Assembly: GCA_013398175.1 (NCBI GenBank) | Contig: VZRZ01002227.1 | Coordinates: 164,206 to 228,205 of the forward strand | Length of the DNA: 64,000 bases | Origin: Climacteris rufus | Taxonomy: Eukaryota; Chordata; Aves; Passeriformes; Climacteridae | Direction: 5' to 3' | In this document: piece after piece, positions 1-14,108 of the stretch | Position numbering within the stretch: position 1 is the first letter of the stretch | Layout: each line of letters starts with the position of its first letter | Made by a program: the position numbers and the translations under genes | Notes under the pieces: generated by a model | Seen by the model: the letters and a program-made list of their open reading frames with translations, nothing else | The model's database searches: none | What the model was told of the DNA's origin: nothing

Positions 1-495
1 CCGCACGGGAGGCCCGGGGCGAGCGGGGATGCGGCAGCCGCGGTGCCGAGCGCCCCACGGGACTGCCCTGCGCTGAACCGCAGCGCCTCGACCTAAGTTC
101 AGAGCGCTGTAATTCACACTGCGCTGCCGGACGTAGCTAGCAGGGCGGCTAAAACCTCCAGCGGGTCTTTGTATGTCTGCCTTTAATTTGTTTTTTCCCC
201 TTTCGCCTCGTTATGTTGTTTCAGTCGGGCGGCGTTTTTGTGGGATTGTCCGATTTAAATACACCGGCGAATGGTCGGAACGCCCCCGAGTTTTTGTAGG
301 TGTGCGTAGTACAAACAAACACGCCAGACTTGAGAGCAGTCCGGGGAAAGAGGGCAGATCGCGCGTGTTGGTCAGCGTGGGAAATCCCACCCGCGGCGCC
401 TTAGAGCCCGTCCGAGCGCAGACTGAGGCGTGTCAGATACTGCGAGTCCGGTTCCACGGAACTCCTCACAAACGCTCAGGGAAATGGTTTAAGTA
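1..495. promoter_or_regulatory. CpG-rich stretch, probable downstream shoulder of the ATP11A promoter CpG island
   Basis: The first 170 bases hold about 21 CpG dinucleotides and are very GC-rich. CpGs then thin out but persist to about 490, after which the sequence becomes AT-rich intron. This gradient is what the 3' flank of a CpG-island promoter looks like. A + strand ATP11A exon lies downstream at 55275, and the gene's first intron is known to be very long in vertebrates, so this is most simply the end of the ATP11A promoter island with coding exon 1 just upstream of the window. I looked for the expected short first coding exon, ATP11A-like and ending at a donor, and did not find it here. 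The small open frames in this stretch, at 29-76 and 173-496, have no recognisable product. The assignment to ATP11A is inference from position; the island could serve another transcript. Confidence 0.5.
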
Positions 496-3400
496 GATTA
501 GCAGAATGCCCGTGAATGTGGGGTTGTACAGTACAAGGGATGGGGACCACCAATACCAGGAAATTGCAGATTTCTGCCTTTAGGTGTAGAAGTAATTTTT
601 GAAAGAGACGGAGAGATAATTGGCATTTTCAAATACAAATAGCTTTTCCTCCTATGCAGGAGTTACGTTGAGAAAACTTCAGTGCTCTGACCCAGGCAAA
701 AGTAAATACGCTTAGTTTTGTCTGTGCCAAGAGCTGTGTCCACATAATACAGGCTGAAGTCTGTCTCTTTGAAGTATGAACGAAGAAAAGTAGCAGGGGT
801 GAAAAATGACTGTGTTTTTTCTTGTGGTTTACAGTAGAGCATAGGTGGAATGGGGAGAGAGTGGAGAGGTGGGTATTGAAAGCAGCTAGGTGTATATGGA
901 TCATTAGAAAGTGATCCTGAGGGAAGGAGGAGAACACTCAAAATATGTGTAATAACAATAATAATGATGTATAAGAGAAGCAGTGGTCTCAGTGGATATA
1001 GAGACCAGGTGAGTTGTGCTGAGGTCTGTTTGGAAGAAGCTGGGACCACTTTGGTCACTTTGGGTGTAGAGATCTGATCCAGCTGCTGGATTTAGGATTT
1101 CTTGTTTGTGTGTGCTCACATCTGGAGCCTCTACAAATAGAAGGTTCGCTGTGCACCGAGCAAGCGCTCTGTTAAATCTTCTGCATAACATTGTTGCTAC
1201 CCTCTTTCGAAGTAGGCTGAAGCACCGGGCTTGAGAGGAGCTGCAGTAAATACATGAGAAGACAGTGTGTTGAAAGTAAGGGACTTGAGCTTTTAAGTTG
1301 TAGTCTGTCACCACCTTCTGTGCTGCTGATGAGACTAAAGCAGCAGTTGAAAAGAGAAATGAAGCATTATTATATCCCACGTGAAGAAAGGTTCCTATTT
1401 CCCAGGTCGCGCTACTTTCTGTATTGTGTGTATGCCAATAGGCTGTGCCTAGGTAATTGCCTCGTGTATTTTCACCTGTTGCTGTGTGTTCTTTTGTGTT
1501 CCTTCAGCGTCTTAACTTGGAAACCTTTCTTTCATTACAGGTAGTTTTGAAAAAAGGTGCTGTAAGTAAACTTACGTTCATCATTTCACTAAGACCATTA
1601 AGATCTGGCAACCTGGTGCTGTGTTGTGTGGGGTTTTTGGTCTTTTTCTTTTTTGAATCTCAATGGTTCAACTACTTTTGTACATCTACAGCAGTGAAAA
1701 TGGAGAGTAATAGTTGAAATGCTGGTCCTGAAACTGAGTGCTGTGCATGAGTAGCAGATGTACATGTCAGGGGTATCACTCCCTAGTTGTTCACTAAAGC
1801 TCTCTCTGCACCAGCCAGGCACATAGATGTAGATGTGCTTGCCCCTTTTGAAGCTGCTTTTTAATAAGGAAAGCAAGGCAGTGACTCTTCTGTGGGAGAC
1901 CTGGAGTGGATAGTTACATCTTGTGTTTATTTCAAAGTAAGCTCAAGCTTGAGTTTAGATAAAATCCGTACAAAAGCTTTTAAATGATCAAGGTCTTAGA
2001 ACTACAAACTTTTGTTCTGCAAGTCTTCTGGACTTGTTCAGCTGCAGCTCCTTCCTAGAGATGGCTGGTCTGGATTATGCTGAGAACCTTGGCCGATGTA
2101 TCTGAAGAATTTGGGTTAGCTGGGAGCTTTTAGGGCATCATCTGGGGATAACAGTTGCTGTGTGATGTACTACTGGAGACTTCTAATAGGATGATTTCAA
2201 ACAGTTCTGTATAAATTCTTTTTTTTTTCCTCTCAGTTCTGTTTGTTGTAGGACATAAAGGCGTAAGTTAAATGCCAGAGTTTTTGTTGTGATTGTGAAG
2301 ATCCCTCCTGTTGCTCTTTACTGTACAGTTGCTGTCCTGAAATAGTGCAGAATCAGTGTACGTATTTCCAAGGCTCTGTGGAAGAATAGCAATGACTGGG
2401 TGCTGTCAGCTTCCTGATTAGCATTTTCAAATATTTGTTTGCTGTTTTACCTGCACTGAGTGTCGTTTTTGTATCTTCCAGGCATTGAACAGTTCAGTGA
2501 CATGGGTTGAATAAAACAGATGTTCAGCATGCTAGTCATACTGGAGTTCATATCTCTTCCCCAAGAGATGGTGTAGTCTCTTAGAAGGACAGAAGGAGTT
2601 ATGTCTTTATTTTATGAAATTTTAAATTTGACATTCATTTGTTCTGCCTCTTGAGATCATCCTGCACATTTGGGGTTTTTTTCACTTCACCCTTTGCTTC
2701 CTGTAACTGCTGCTGCAACTATACACAATTTACAGGACTGATGATGAAAAATAACTTTCTATAGAAAATGTTTGTTTTACTGCAGTACAGCTGAAGTCCA
2801 ATATAGTTTTCCAAATCCTTCATGAGCCTTCAAGCTGATATACAATATTGTAATTTTTCATAATTGTGTCTAATCAGATTATTCTGTATATTTTACTACT
2901 TTAAAATGTGTGTGAGCTATATTAGAGGCATCTTGAAGTCACAGAATAGAAACACTCTTATATACAGCTTTTCTACTATGTGTAATTATAGGAACTGAAT
3001 AAGCCTTCTACATTAAGATAAATAGGAGAAATTTTGGCAACTGTATTGTTTAATTTCCTTTCCCAAGAATTGAAATAATGTCTTTGTGTGGGTAGTATGA
3101 AAATTGCCTTGGAGGAACTGTATTTTTTGTCACATACTCTATAAAAGTATAACCTTTTTTCTGAATGTTGCTTTGGCATCAGACAACATCCTTCAGTCTT
3201 TTTCTAGGATTCCCCAGAGGATGTGTGCTACCCCAGGGAGGGCAGCTGCACAGCCAGAGAATACAGAATTAGCGTGAGCTGTCCTCTAAGTCTCAGGCAG
3301 AACTTGCAGTGTGCTTAGTAACAAGAGAAACTGGTTAGCTTAATATTGAGCAGTACACTATTTAGGGGGGAAACAAGCATGCAATGGCAATTAAAATTGG

Positions 3401-6400
3401 CTCCATATAGGATTAGCTTCTGTTTTATAGCTATATTATTTTGGACACTGGGTATCATTAGGTGATGTTCTGCCTGTGTAAGTGCAGCTGCTTTAGTTTT
3501 CTCTTGTAACTTATTTTTTGATGGTAGTAGGACTTCTGAAGTCTGTCCTCATCACAGTCAAAAGTTGGCTAATAATATTTAAACAAGCTTTGGTGGCATC
3601 TTTCTTAAAATGAACACTTGCTTTACTTAATAGAATATGTGCATATGTCTTTTGTATATTCATGGTAGCTATTTACAGCTGACCATGGATTTGGGTATTC
3701 CTGAATGTCGTAGATTTCAATATATTTGGGCAATCTGGGAAGATGTTGCTCTTCAGCAGATGTTTGTTTGAACACTAGATGGTTGCTAAACGTTTTGCAG
3801 CCTATGGTGACAGTCTGTTCTGTATTTGTAAGACAGCTGGCCCTCATCACTAAAAGCTCCTGCCCAGGTTGATGGCTTTGGGTTGTACAGTAAATGCTGC
3901 TGGGTCAGAGGTCTGTATTACTGAAGAGTTTTGGCTGTGTTATGTAATATATTGAGCGATCTTGCTACTGTACTGCTTCTGCTCCTTCAGATTCTCCTGT
4001 TAGTTCAGGATTGCAGATCTGGATCTTAAGTATTTGTTGCCTGTGGAAAGGCATGTAGTAGCAGGTAAGCCTTATTTCCAGAAGGAACAGTGATTTACCA
4101 CAGCTCTGCTCTCTGGGGAGCTGCTGGCCTAGTGCAGATTGTGCAGGTATTTCTGAAAAATCTCTTTTTTTGGGAGGCTGGAATAAATTGAGTTTACAAA
4201 TGGTTGCTCTATTTTTCACTTTTGTGGAAGTGGGTCAACTTTAATCATAGTTTGAGAAGATGTTTGACTAGCCTAACCTAGCCAGGAAGTTATGTTAGGG
4301 GTTTTTAGCAAGTCCTCAACGAAGTTTCATGACAGCCTGTGGCTTTTGGTCGTTGATTTAAATGATTCTGTTGCCTTTGATTTGCATTATAATACTAATC
4401 TCTTTTCTAATTAGATTTCCTAAGTATTTTACTTGTGTATGTAGTCTTAGTAGACATAAATGAATATTGAACTTTATTTATCTAACTTTGATATAACAAA
4501 GATTGATAACTGCTTTGTCCTGAAAATTGGTGAAATTGTCAGTCTTGGTACTTTATAATTATTTGTGTATTAAAGAGCAATCTATTTGTCAAGTGTTTCG
4601 GATTACTTATTGTTTTTAATCTAAATTAGGTTATTGCATTTGAGGGTGCCCATGTTTGGTTCTTACTTTTGCTTATGAATTTGTTCAGCCTTCTTTGCAT
4701 TCTTGTAGATAATTATTAAACTCGTGCTGTCTGTTTCTTAGTCAAGGTGCCTGTTAACATAAACACAGTTTTCTTCCTAGCCAAGTAACTCAAAAGCATT
4801 ATGGTGTGGCTTTGGTTTTGTTTTGTGTTGTTTTTAAATTCCAGGGATATCATTTGACAAAATCCCAAGCTGTTCTGCATGTCTATAAATGTGTTTATAC
4901 ACAGGCTCTGTCTGCTAGCTGTCCTGAGCATATAAAAGGTGCTCTCTATAGGAGCTGTATATGTATTTGTGGGTCAACAATTAGTCAACTTGCTGCTCTT
5001 AAGAGTTTGTGTCTATGCTTGGTATGTAATCCACTTTTGTTATCTCTTGTGCAAGTCTGTGTGTCACAATGTTTCCTTGAAACCTGAGATGCTTCACTGC
5101 AGGTACCAGTTCTTCCTGCTGTGGAAGGCACCACAAAGTGCATCAAACAGCATGAGTAACTTTGAATTCCTGTTTCCCCAAGCACCATGGCTTTGTTATT
5201 TGCCTGATTGCCTTTTTCTTTTTTTTTTTTGAGGGGCTGGTGTCTGTATGGAGTGCTGCCTGCAGACTTTTCAGCAAGTTATTTTAAAAAGACCAAGTTT
5301 GAAAGCTTTACTTAGAAGTTAATTCTGTTGAGTGTTGAGAGTGTCTGACAGAATTTGTCACTCCTGCAAATCTAACTCTTCATACTGGTAGTGAGTCTTG
5401 TGTTCATTCTGGTTTGTAATGTACTCTTAAGATATTTCACTATTATCTGATGCTCAGAAAAAATCCCCAGACACTCTCCCTTCCCCCATCAATTATTTAT
5501 TGCTGAAGGGCAATAAACATGGGGAATTGCATGGGCTCTGTTTTTTTCCCCTCCCCCCACCCCATGAATTAGCTAATTTACACAAGAAAGACATAATTTC
5601 CTTTTTCTTTTGGCAATAAACAAATGGAAATAGGACATTGCCTATGTAAAACAGTTCACTTACAGGAAGTCATCATACATATTACATGCTGGTTGCTATT
5701 GACTACAAAATATTGCTCATTTGCACTCATCAGATGCTCTGTGATAGTAGAAAACATTGCTTTTGGAGCATCTAAATTGTAGAAGTATCTCAGTGACTTA
5801 AAATAGATCAAGAAGTTTTAATCTTTTTTTAGCATCAAAAATACTTCTGAGATGAGAACTGCACAGTTGCTTTTGTCTCTTGGTAACACGTTTGATTAAA
5901 AAAAGTTTAATACTGTTCTGTTTTTCTGCTTTTTCTCAAGCACCACAGAGTATCAGTTCTGCGAGCAGGAAACCTTTACAAAATTATTTTTGGAAATGGA
6001 AGAGGACAGAGTAGTTTTATAGTTTAGCATCTCTGATCACCATTTGCTGCTGTCACAGAGAGGCAGTTGAAACAAGGGAAGTGGGAAGATGGAATGGGAC
6101 TTTCTAATGAGTCTGCTTTTTAAACCCCAAACGTTTAGGGAACAGTAACTGGGCTGACAGGTAAAGCATTCCACAAATACCATAACTGGCTACTGTTTGT
6201 GGTGTTGAGATGGGCATAATTGTTAGGAGTCCATCTAACTAGGTTTAGGTGTGACTAGAAACTTGTTGTGCTTTCTGAGGTGCTCCAACAGGGGTGACTG
6301 TGGCAATGCCTGCTGCATGTCATGTGCAGGTGGGTCAGGGAGCAGAAACAGGGGAAAACTCTGTCACAAAGAAGGCTGAGCAGATGTTTTAGAACCTGTT

Positions 6401-6676
6401 ATGCAACTGGATTTAACTTTACTGGGGTTTTTTGTTTGCTTTTTTTTTTGTTAGGGGTGTTTTTTTGTTTCTCTGAGTAAAATAGCCTGCCTCTCCTCCT
6501 CTAAGTCTTTTAGTCAGATTGTATTTTTTCCAGAATAATTCTGCTTATTCTAGTGACTTACCATTACACAGGATAATGTATTATTTTTATTTGTGCATTG
6601 AGGGACATTTCAGCTGAAGTTGATCCTGAGCTGTGAAGCAAAATGACACTGGAATGCTATTATCTTCTCTTCTATA

Positions 6677-6690
6677 ATTGCCATGGCAAC
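6677..6690. promoter_or_regulatory. Candidate RFX-factor X-box
   Basis: The 14 bases ATTGCCATGGCAAC match the palindromic X-box consensus GTTRCCATGGYAAC at 13 of 14 positions, with both half-sites (TTGCC and GGCAAC) intact around the central AT. RFX family winged-helix proteins bind such sites as dimers in promoters and enhancers, including those of ciliary genes and MHC class II genes. The site lies in an intron about 6 kb from the CpG-rich left edge. A match this good is uncommon by chance but possible in 64 kb. Function is inference. Confidence 0.35.
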
Positions 6691-9600
6691 AGCTGCAGGT
6701 AGACAAGGCAAACCAGGGATTCTTTTTCTATATCATATGTACACCAGCTGTTTTTCTTCTTTCTCAGTAATGACCCTGAGAAGCCTGTGGCATAAACAGA
6801 CTTGAGTCATCCTGAAAAGTGTTTTGTGTTTTTTCAATTGAACTTTGATTTTAATTTTGAAAGTATTGAGTATTTGTGATAATATATTAAAAAATGCACT
6901 CTTTTTAGGAAGAAACTGGCAGCCTATCCTGGGTTGTTCTAGGAGACTGATGAGATGAGCCAGTGTCTCGGGAGTTTGTTTGGAACATCACAGAAGACCA
7001 CAAGCTGATAAATCACCTAAATATCGTTGTGGATCTGGATGTTGATTTATCTGTGAGTTCATCTTTTTCTTAGGACAGGGATAAGGGTATTGTCCACCTT
7101 TTCCACAGAGAAGTTGTAAGGGTACTTGAATGCTTCCAGATAATGTAATTACTGTGTGGCAGGAAGAAAACTGGGTGTGAACATAAGCCTATAATGACTG
7201 GTTTTTGGGATTGTTTTTTTTCTTGTTATTTAAGTGTTCTTCACTGCTTCTCCTGATACCTCTTGTTTCCCTCTTTATTCCTTAATCTGCCTACATTCAC
7301 ATGTACTTATGTGCAGATGGGTGCACGTGTACTTCTGTAAATTGTGTGCTGTTCATCTAACAATGCCAAGAATTATGCCAAGATTTATCAGGGATCCAGA
7401 TGTGTATTGGTATTAAAAAAGGGGGTCTTCATATGAGCTCTTCCTTCTGCTTGCTGAGGTGTGCTTGAAAGTGTGTTCTGGTATGCTGCTTATTTACATG
7501 ATCACTGTCATTGCTACAAGCATGGAAGCTTAAGAATTTGGTGATTTCAGAAACATTTTTCCATTTATTTTGCTCTTCCCTGTAGACTTATTTCCCTTTT
7601 TGAAATAGGAGAATGTGTTTCCTTCATTAATCATTAAACTCATCTAGATACGGAGCAGGGTGAGGAGGGAATAGTGTTTCTTTTTCCTGGTGACACTCGC
7701 TAATCTCTTTGCTTCAGTCAAAAGAGGATTTCATCTAACCTATTTTGAATAGAGGATTAAGGACAATTAGGCTCTTCCTCTACTTCACCATTAAGATGGG
7801 ATGTTGTGAAATCCTCTGAAAAGAACATCTGCTGATGTGCCATTAAAGTTTTTCAAAATTATTGTTAATAATCAAAATAGTTGTATGCAGGGAAAAAACC
7901 CCTTTGTGTATGAAGTACTTGTCTGGAGGTAATTGTACAGATAACTGGGGAGAGGAAAGGAATAGTGAACTGTTTGCCCAGTAGTTTTTTGTCTCTAATG
8001 CTTCTGATATAAAATGTGGAGCAGACATGCAGATGAACTGAAATGAATTTCTTGTTATCTGAGTTGCATTAGCAACATGCAGTTCCTGCTTGGCATTTTA
8101 CGCAGTTCTTCACTTCTTTTCAAAGTCCTATTAATGAGTTGTTAGCACAAGTTGTTGTAATGAAGTATAACACTATCTACTATCTGTGCTTTTATAATTA
8201 TGTTACTTATATTCATTATAAGTGGCATCTCTTGAGATGAGTCTGAATCAGCAGTGATGTTTGATGGCTAACATGAAATGGCTATACTTGTCAGGAGGTC
8301 ATTAGACAATAAAACTGAAAAATGCTACTTTTACTGGAACAGATATGATGTGCATGAGACAGTATAATGGTTAATGTGAAGGAAAAGTGACTGTGTGTAT
8401 TTTGGAGAAGGTTGGCTTCCAACTCCATCCTGTAAATGGTAGAACCCATTGCCTTTCATGAAGCATGGATTGTGTGCTGTGAAGCTACAAAGAAGGTAGT
8501 TGAGTGACACTTGCCTCTGAGAAATTGCTCTTGCAGTCTTAATTTCTTTACTAGCAGTTGTAGGTAGATTACTGAAACTCACAGTTCTTTAGGTTTGTTT
8601 CCTGCAGAACACTAGTCTAGAGAGTTCAGTCTAATCCTATTTTTGGACAAAATATGTGAAGAACAGTTGTCCAGAAAAAGCTCAAGTCTGTTTACTTTGT
8701 CTTATTCTTGAGGTGACTTGGAGTCGAATAAACTGTTATTTCCCAGACTGGCATTACCCATGGCTCATCATGAGTGAAGTGTTTGGTTCTGGGATCCCAA
8801 AGCTGACCATAAGGAGAGTTGTATTCTATTAAAATATATCTGGTGTCTTTGCCTTGGGCTTGAGGCTATGGTAATGGGGGGCATACCAATCACTGGATGA
8901 GTTTTGGGAAGGTGGAGGAAATGTTGGGGAATTTCACATCTACTTATCCAGTGACTTTTTTGTTTTCAGAAGCAGAAGACATTATTTAAAACTGAACTGC
9001 ATGAGAGTTCTTAAAAATCAGGCTGCCATTTAATCTTACTATAAAATGTGCCTGTGTGGAAACACACTCTTTCAATATGTGAAATATGATTTGTATGAAA
9101 GAGGTTACTGTAAATATAGGCTTAAAACAGTTTATTGAGTGAGTAATAGCTAAAAAATAAACTTTTATGCTGATATTAGCAGAAGTATAATGTTCAGGCT
9201 AGACATTTTGCTTTGATTGGAAAGACTCATTACACTCTGAGCAGATTTTGGTAGATTAATGTTAGCCCTCTAGTTTAATACTCACCATTTTCTCTGTAAA
9301 CATAGAATGTACTGACATGCTGTTGTTATTCATTGGTGTGTTGTGTGTGTTACAGAACAGCTGTAACTCCTTTCTATTAAATTGTGTAGTTCCTTTTTCT
9401 TTGATTTGTTTTTTTCAGTGGAATTACATTAACAGTAAGCATGATGTTAAGAGTTACCTTAATCTTTCATATTCTAGTCTCTTCACCACCAGTGTGAACT
9501 TTGGAAAGATGTTGGAAAATTCTTTCACCTTTTAAGATTAAAAAAAAAAGACAGCACAAAACTAACCCAGTAGGTTATTGTACCTTCACCTGGAAATGCT

Positions 9601-12600
9601 GTAGTATTGTTAATCTCTTGAACAGTATTAAATAACTGCTTGCTATTTACGGTTGTCAAGTGACCAGATGGCCTAATTTGGTAGGAGGTGCTTGTGTATT
9701 GGCGCTAAGAGGGAAGAAATGAAGAGAAAATGGAAAAAAAGCTCTTTCCTTAGCCCAGAACTGCAAGCAATCAGCTTTAAGTTGATTCATGAATATGAGT
9801 ATGTTGACTTTTTGATGCTGGAAGCTTTTGTCTGACATAAGGAGGTTATGTTTCCATACTCACTGGCTGTAATGACGTGGAAGCAGCAGGAAAGCTTCAC
9901 GTGCTTTTGTGAAGTATGCACTGTGAACATGGGCAGGTATAAACACGTTTGGAAAGGGAAATCTGGATTGTGGTTTTGCATCTCCTGCCTCTTTCAGCCT
10001 AGAAGGTCGCAAATTTGAAACATTTTTCTTTTTTTCTTAAAGGAAAGTTCTTAAACTTCTGACTTACTTCCAAGAAGTGAAGAGATTACCTTGAGCATTT
10101 TTACTCTGTTAGTGGTATCTGCTGTAACTTGTTCAAAGAGCTTTTATGTCAGCATATATATAAGTTTTTTGAAAAGTGACTTGAGGCTAGATTTCTGCTG
10201 GGCATGTAGAATTAAAATACCAGTATTCCTTTGGTATTTTCTTGCAAACTATAAGGTATGTGAAGCTGAAAATAATGCTTTTATACAGGCATTTGCTTTC
10301 TTGAATGTTAATAGTGGTGACAAAAGCCAAACAAAGTTTGCTTGAGTTGTGGTTGTAGTTCAGTCATTGAGACAATTGCAAATACTTGCAGACCTTTAAG
10401 GCTAGTAAGACAGTGGCATTGGCTTTTCTTGCTTTCTCCCTCTGCCTGCAGTCAGACCATTTAATTCTGCTTATAATGACTACTTCTTGCTGCAGAACGC
10501 AGCTGTGTGCTTATGTAGCTTTTAGCTGATCTTTGACAGTATTATGATAAAGGGAAGAAGAGCTACTGCACTGTCAAATTCATAGTTAAATCTCAGAAGT
10601 GTGGAGTGGAAAAGGGGAAATGTGACCTTTGCAGCCCCGTGGGCTCCAGCACAGGGAGCTTCCCTCCTGGTGCTGAGCAGGAGTGAAAAGCATGTTTGTG
10701 GTGGTGTTTAAGCATGTTTAAGGAAGAAGTGACAAGATGCAGCTGTCTGCAGCTGATAAAGGTGTGACTTGCACTTCCCTTCAGTTTCCTGTAGTTTGTA
10801 GGACAGACCAAAGCAGAAGTGTTAAGCAGGCTGGGGCAGCAGCATTATCGCTCCTGGAGGCTTGTGAGAGCTGTCAGAAGGGACTCTGGCTGGACAGACA
10901 GGCTTGTGCTGTCTCTTCTCTGTGGGATGTGCAGTTGGTTTGCTCACAGAGACATCTGTTTCACTGTGCTGAGTGACAAACCATTGGGCAGTGGCTGCCT
11001 GGAGGTGCATTCCTAGAGAGGCAGCTGTTCCCCTGGGTTTGAGGCTGAAATGGGTGAAGTAGTAGCAAGTTTTGCTGTGAGGCAAAGAGTGCTGCCAAGT
11101 GCCAGAGTTCTAGGTAGTGCTTCTAACTGGAATGGAGTGACATCCCAGAGTGCTGGCTGGTGAGTCAGGGGCTGATTTGGCAAGATGCTGACATCCGTGG
11201 AACACTGCCTTGTTCTGTGAGTAGCATCTGGCATCAGAAAAGAAGTAATTGGGAGAGGGATGGGAGTTAATAGTTTGTGTAAATGTCAAGAAGCTTGACG
11301 ATTTGTGGAATGAGGAGAAGTATGTAGGGGACTACATATTGGAGGGAATGTTACTTAAAAATAAACCAATCAGGAAATAACTCCACCTTTTCTTCCCCAA
11401 CCTAACCCTCTAATGTTCATGCTCTTGTAGCACTTGTGTCATATGGCCTGACCTTTCTTAAGTTCTTAGTGCAGTCAAAACATAATGATGTGGGGGGGGA
11501 ACAGAACAGCCATTATATGCCTAATGTTTCCTCCTGTGTTTATTAGAACATGTTTTATCGAAACAAGATTGTTAGCCAGTACAGGAATACTTCAAGATCA
11601 TCAAGGTCTATAGCACAGGCTGCTGTGGAAGACTAGTATGTTTGGTTTAGTGTGAAGGCCAGTGTCAAATGCTTGAAAATCAAGGTTTTCTTTGCATGAA
11701 GACAAGGTGTACATGATCTGTTTCACTAATGATATTTGGAATGAATTTATTCTGCAATTAATTCTGAAAATAATTACTTAAACTCAGTATTTCTAAAACA
11801 AGCAACAAAAAGTATTTGTTAATATCAGAAAAATTCTGAAAAAGCTTAATGCTTTTTACCTCTTTGCATAAAAAGTGACTAGAAGATCTGGGGGAATCCC
11901 TTCTAACCTGCATTGTTCTAATTCTAAAATAAGAACTAGTGACTTCTGCTTAATGTTAATTTAAAGGAGAAAATACTCTTCCCTCTTTTGCTGCCAACTT
12001 GATTTTCATCTCTGAGCATATGGTGGTAATAAGACATCCTACTTTAAAACAGGCTCTGTGAACAAAGCTGCATAACATCCTTAAGTGATAACCCAGAGAC
12101 TCCACAGGTTGTTATTCTGAGCAGTAATTATACCATGCATTTGTTTTGATGCATTTGTTCATTTGTGCTTTGATTGCCACAATAGAGGTTCACAATAACT
12201 TTCCTGTGTTCATCTGCTCAGTAAAAACTACTGTTGGTGGAACTGAGGCTTTAGTAGCTGTGGACCTGATCAGGTTAAAAGATTTCTCCAGGTTTTTGTT
12301 CTTCCAGTTAGAGAAAAATTATTGCAGTCAGCCTATACATGGTTGTCATCATTCCCTACTCTCTTTAACTCCTGTGCTTATTGCAAAACCTTTTTCCATC
12401 AAAAAAATGGATTTTTTTCAAAGTAGTGAGTAATTTGTTAAGCTGTCTGATTCATGCTCCTGTTGCCCTGAGTTTTGCAGTTCATGGATGTTCTCATTCT
12501 TCTGTAACAGTTTATCATACACTTTCTGTAAACACAGCCATGTTTTTGTAACTGTATCCTATTGTTTGCATTCCTTTCTCCTGGGTGGAGATATTTGATG

Positions 12601-14084
12601 GATATTTCCTTTGACCAGTGTGATGGAGAAGATGGCTGGTTCTCCCTCCAATCCACTGTGGTTTTTAGAGGATACATAAAATAAAGTGTGGGGTCTGGGC
12701 AGGGCAGTGCTGCCCAGCCTTTTGGCTCTCTGTTTTCAACGTGTCTGCTTCTTTCTTTCATGTCCCCAAGCAACATGCTCCTTAATTCAGATGTTCATAA
12801 TATGTGAGGAAGCCCTAGTCTGAAAGAAGATGGTAGTGAGTAGCTACGTGGAAAGGGAGCTGTGGATGGGAAACTTTGGGAGCTACATGCCTATATCTTA
12901 ATTTGGAAGCTGCTGTTGTGTGTGACCTGAGAGGCTGGAAAAGAAAAGCTACTAGACTTTAATTAGTAACAAATAGTGTGAAAATGCTTGTGCCCTTGAG
13001 ACTTAAGCTGGCCTGTCTCAGCTTTCATGACAAGATCGTTGTGTCACCATGGAGCACTGACTGGGTGCATGTGCTCTGAGGGATTACTCTGGAGCTCCAT
13101 TCCAGGGCTGAAACTACATGTGTTTGGTTTGGGGAGTGTGGGAATGGTTTAAAAGAAGATAGCAAATAGCATCAACTCTAGACATTATAAACAGAGTTAC
13201 TGATTCAATGCCATTACTATAGAAAAAACACTGCATCGTGGTAATGGGCATGTAACAGCAAGCTGTTCTTGAGAGACTTTTTACTGGGTTAAGAGATGAT
13301 GAGTTTTGGAAAAGATCTCAGGCCTTAAGATGAGTAAAAGGTGGTGAAGAGCATTTGACTGTTAGGAAGGAAAATATGAAAGTAAAACCTCCTTGATCTC
13401 CATGTACTTATGTTTTCTTAAAATAATTTGGGGCACGTTAATGCAATGGGTTTTTATGTCTGTTTGAAAATACCAAAGAGAGAAGAATGGTGAAAGACTA
13501 TTCCATAGAATAGTGGGAGTCCTTGGCTGAAAGAGAAGCTTGAGTACTTGATATCATGTGCTTGAAGTCACGTGTTGTAATGTGTCCTTCTGTGGTTTCT
13601 GAGCTGATGGCTGAGGGAGAGCAAGCTATAAATACTTCTCTGTTCTCCACTTATGTGGTCAGTTGAAGCTTGATCAAAATTTTATTTAGAACTTGACCAC
13701 TAAATTGGCAAATTAAGCCAGCTTTCCTGCTTCTGATTTGAGTTTACTCTTAAAAAAAAAAAGGTAAAGTGAATCTGCCTGCTCCTGCTTAACTGTTTTA
13801 AACTGGGATGCACTCTTAAGAGGCATGTTCTAAAAGAGGATCTGTAAGTTTTGATAGGCTATTCCAGGTGGAAGATTTTTCTTCTCTTTGAAGTAGACTT
13901 CTGAAGAATTAATTATACACCTTTTGTACTGGGCTCAGCCTTTCCATCCATTAATATAGAACAATCTTTGCTAAAAATGTTTATTTTTGTTAGCAAATGT
14001 GTCAAAACACCTGGTCTTATTTTGCACTGTTCATGGATGTTTCCATCAACCTTTAAAACACTGGAGACATTCCTGAAAAGGCTT

Positions 14085-14108
14085 TATTCTGAGCCTGGGC
14101 TCAGAATA
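14085..14108. repeat. Near-perfect short inverted repeat (11-bp arms)
   Basis: The arms TATTCTGAGCC and GGCTCAGAATA are exact reverse complements separated by only two bases (TG). The hairpin or cruciform potential is clear from the sequence. No adjacent repeat element or target-site duplication was seen, so it is not assigned to a transposon. Confidence 0.6.

Noticed and set aside
173..496. 107-codon open frame at the left edge.
   Set aside because: It lies in the CpG-rich shoulder, has no recognisable product and no good splice donor, and is expected by chance in this composition.
4931..4938. TATAAAAG, a canonical TATA-box string.
   Set aside because: Equivalent strings occur by chance several times in this AT-rich intron, and no transcription start, exon or island is nearby.
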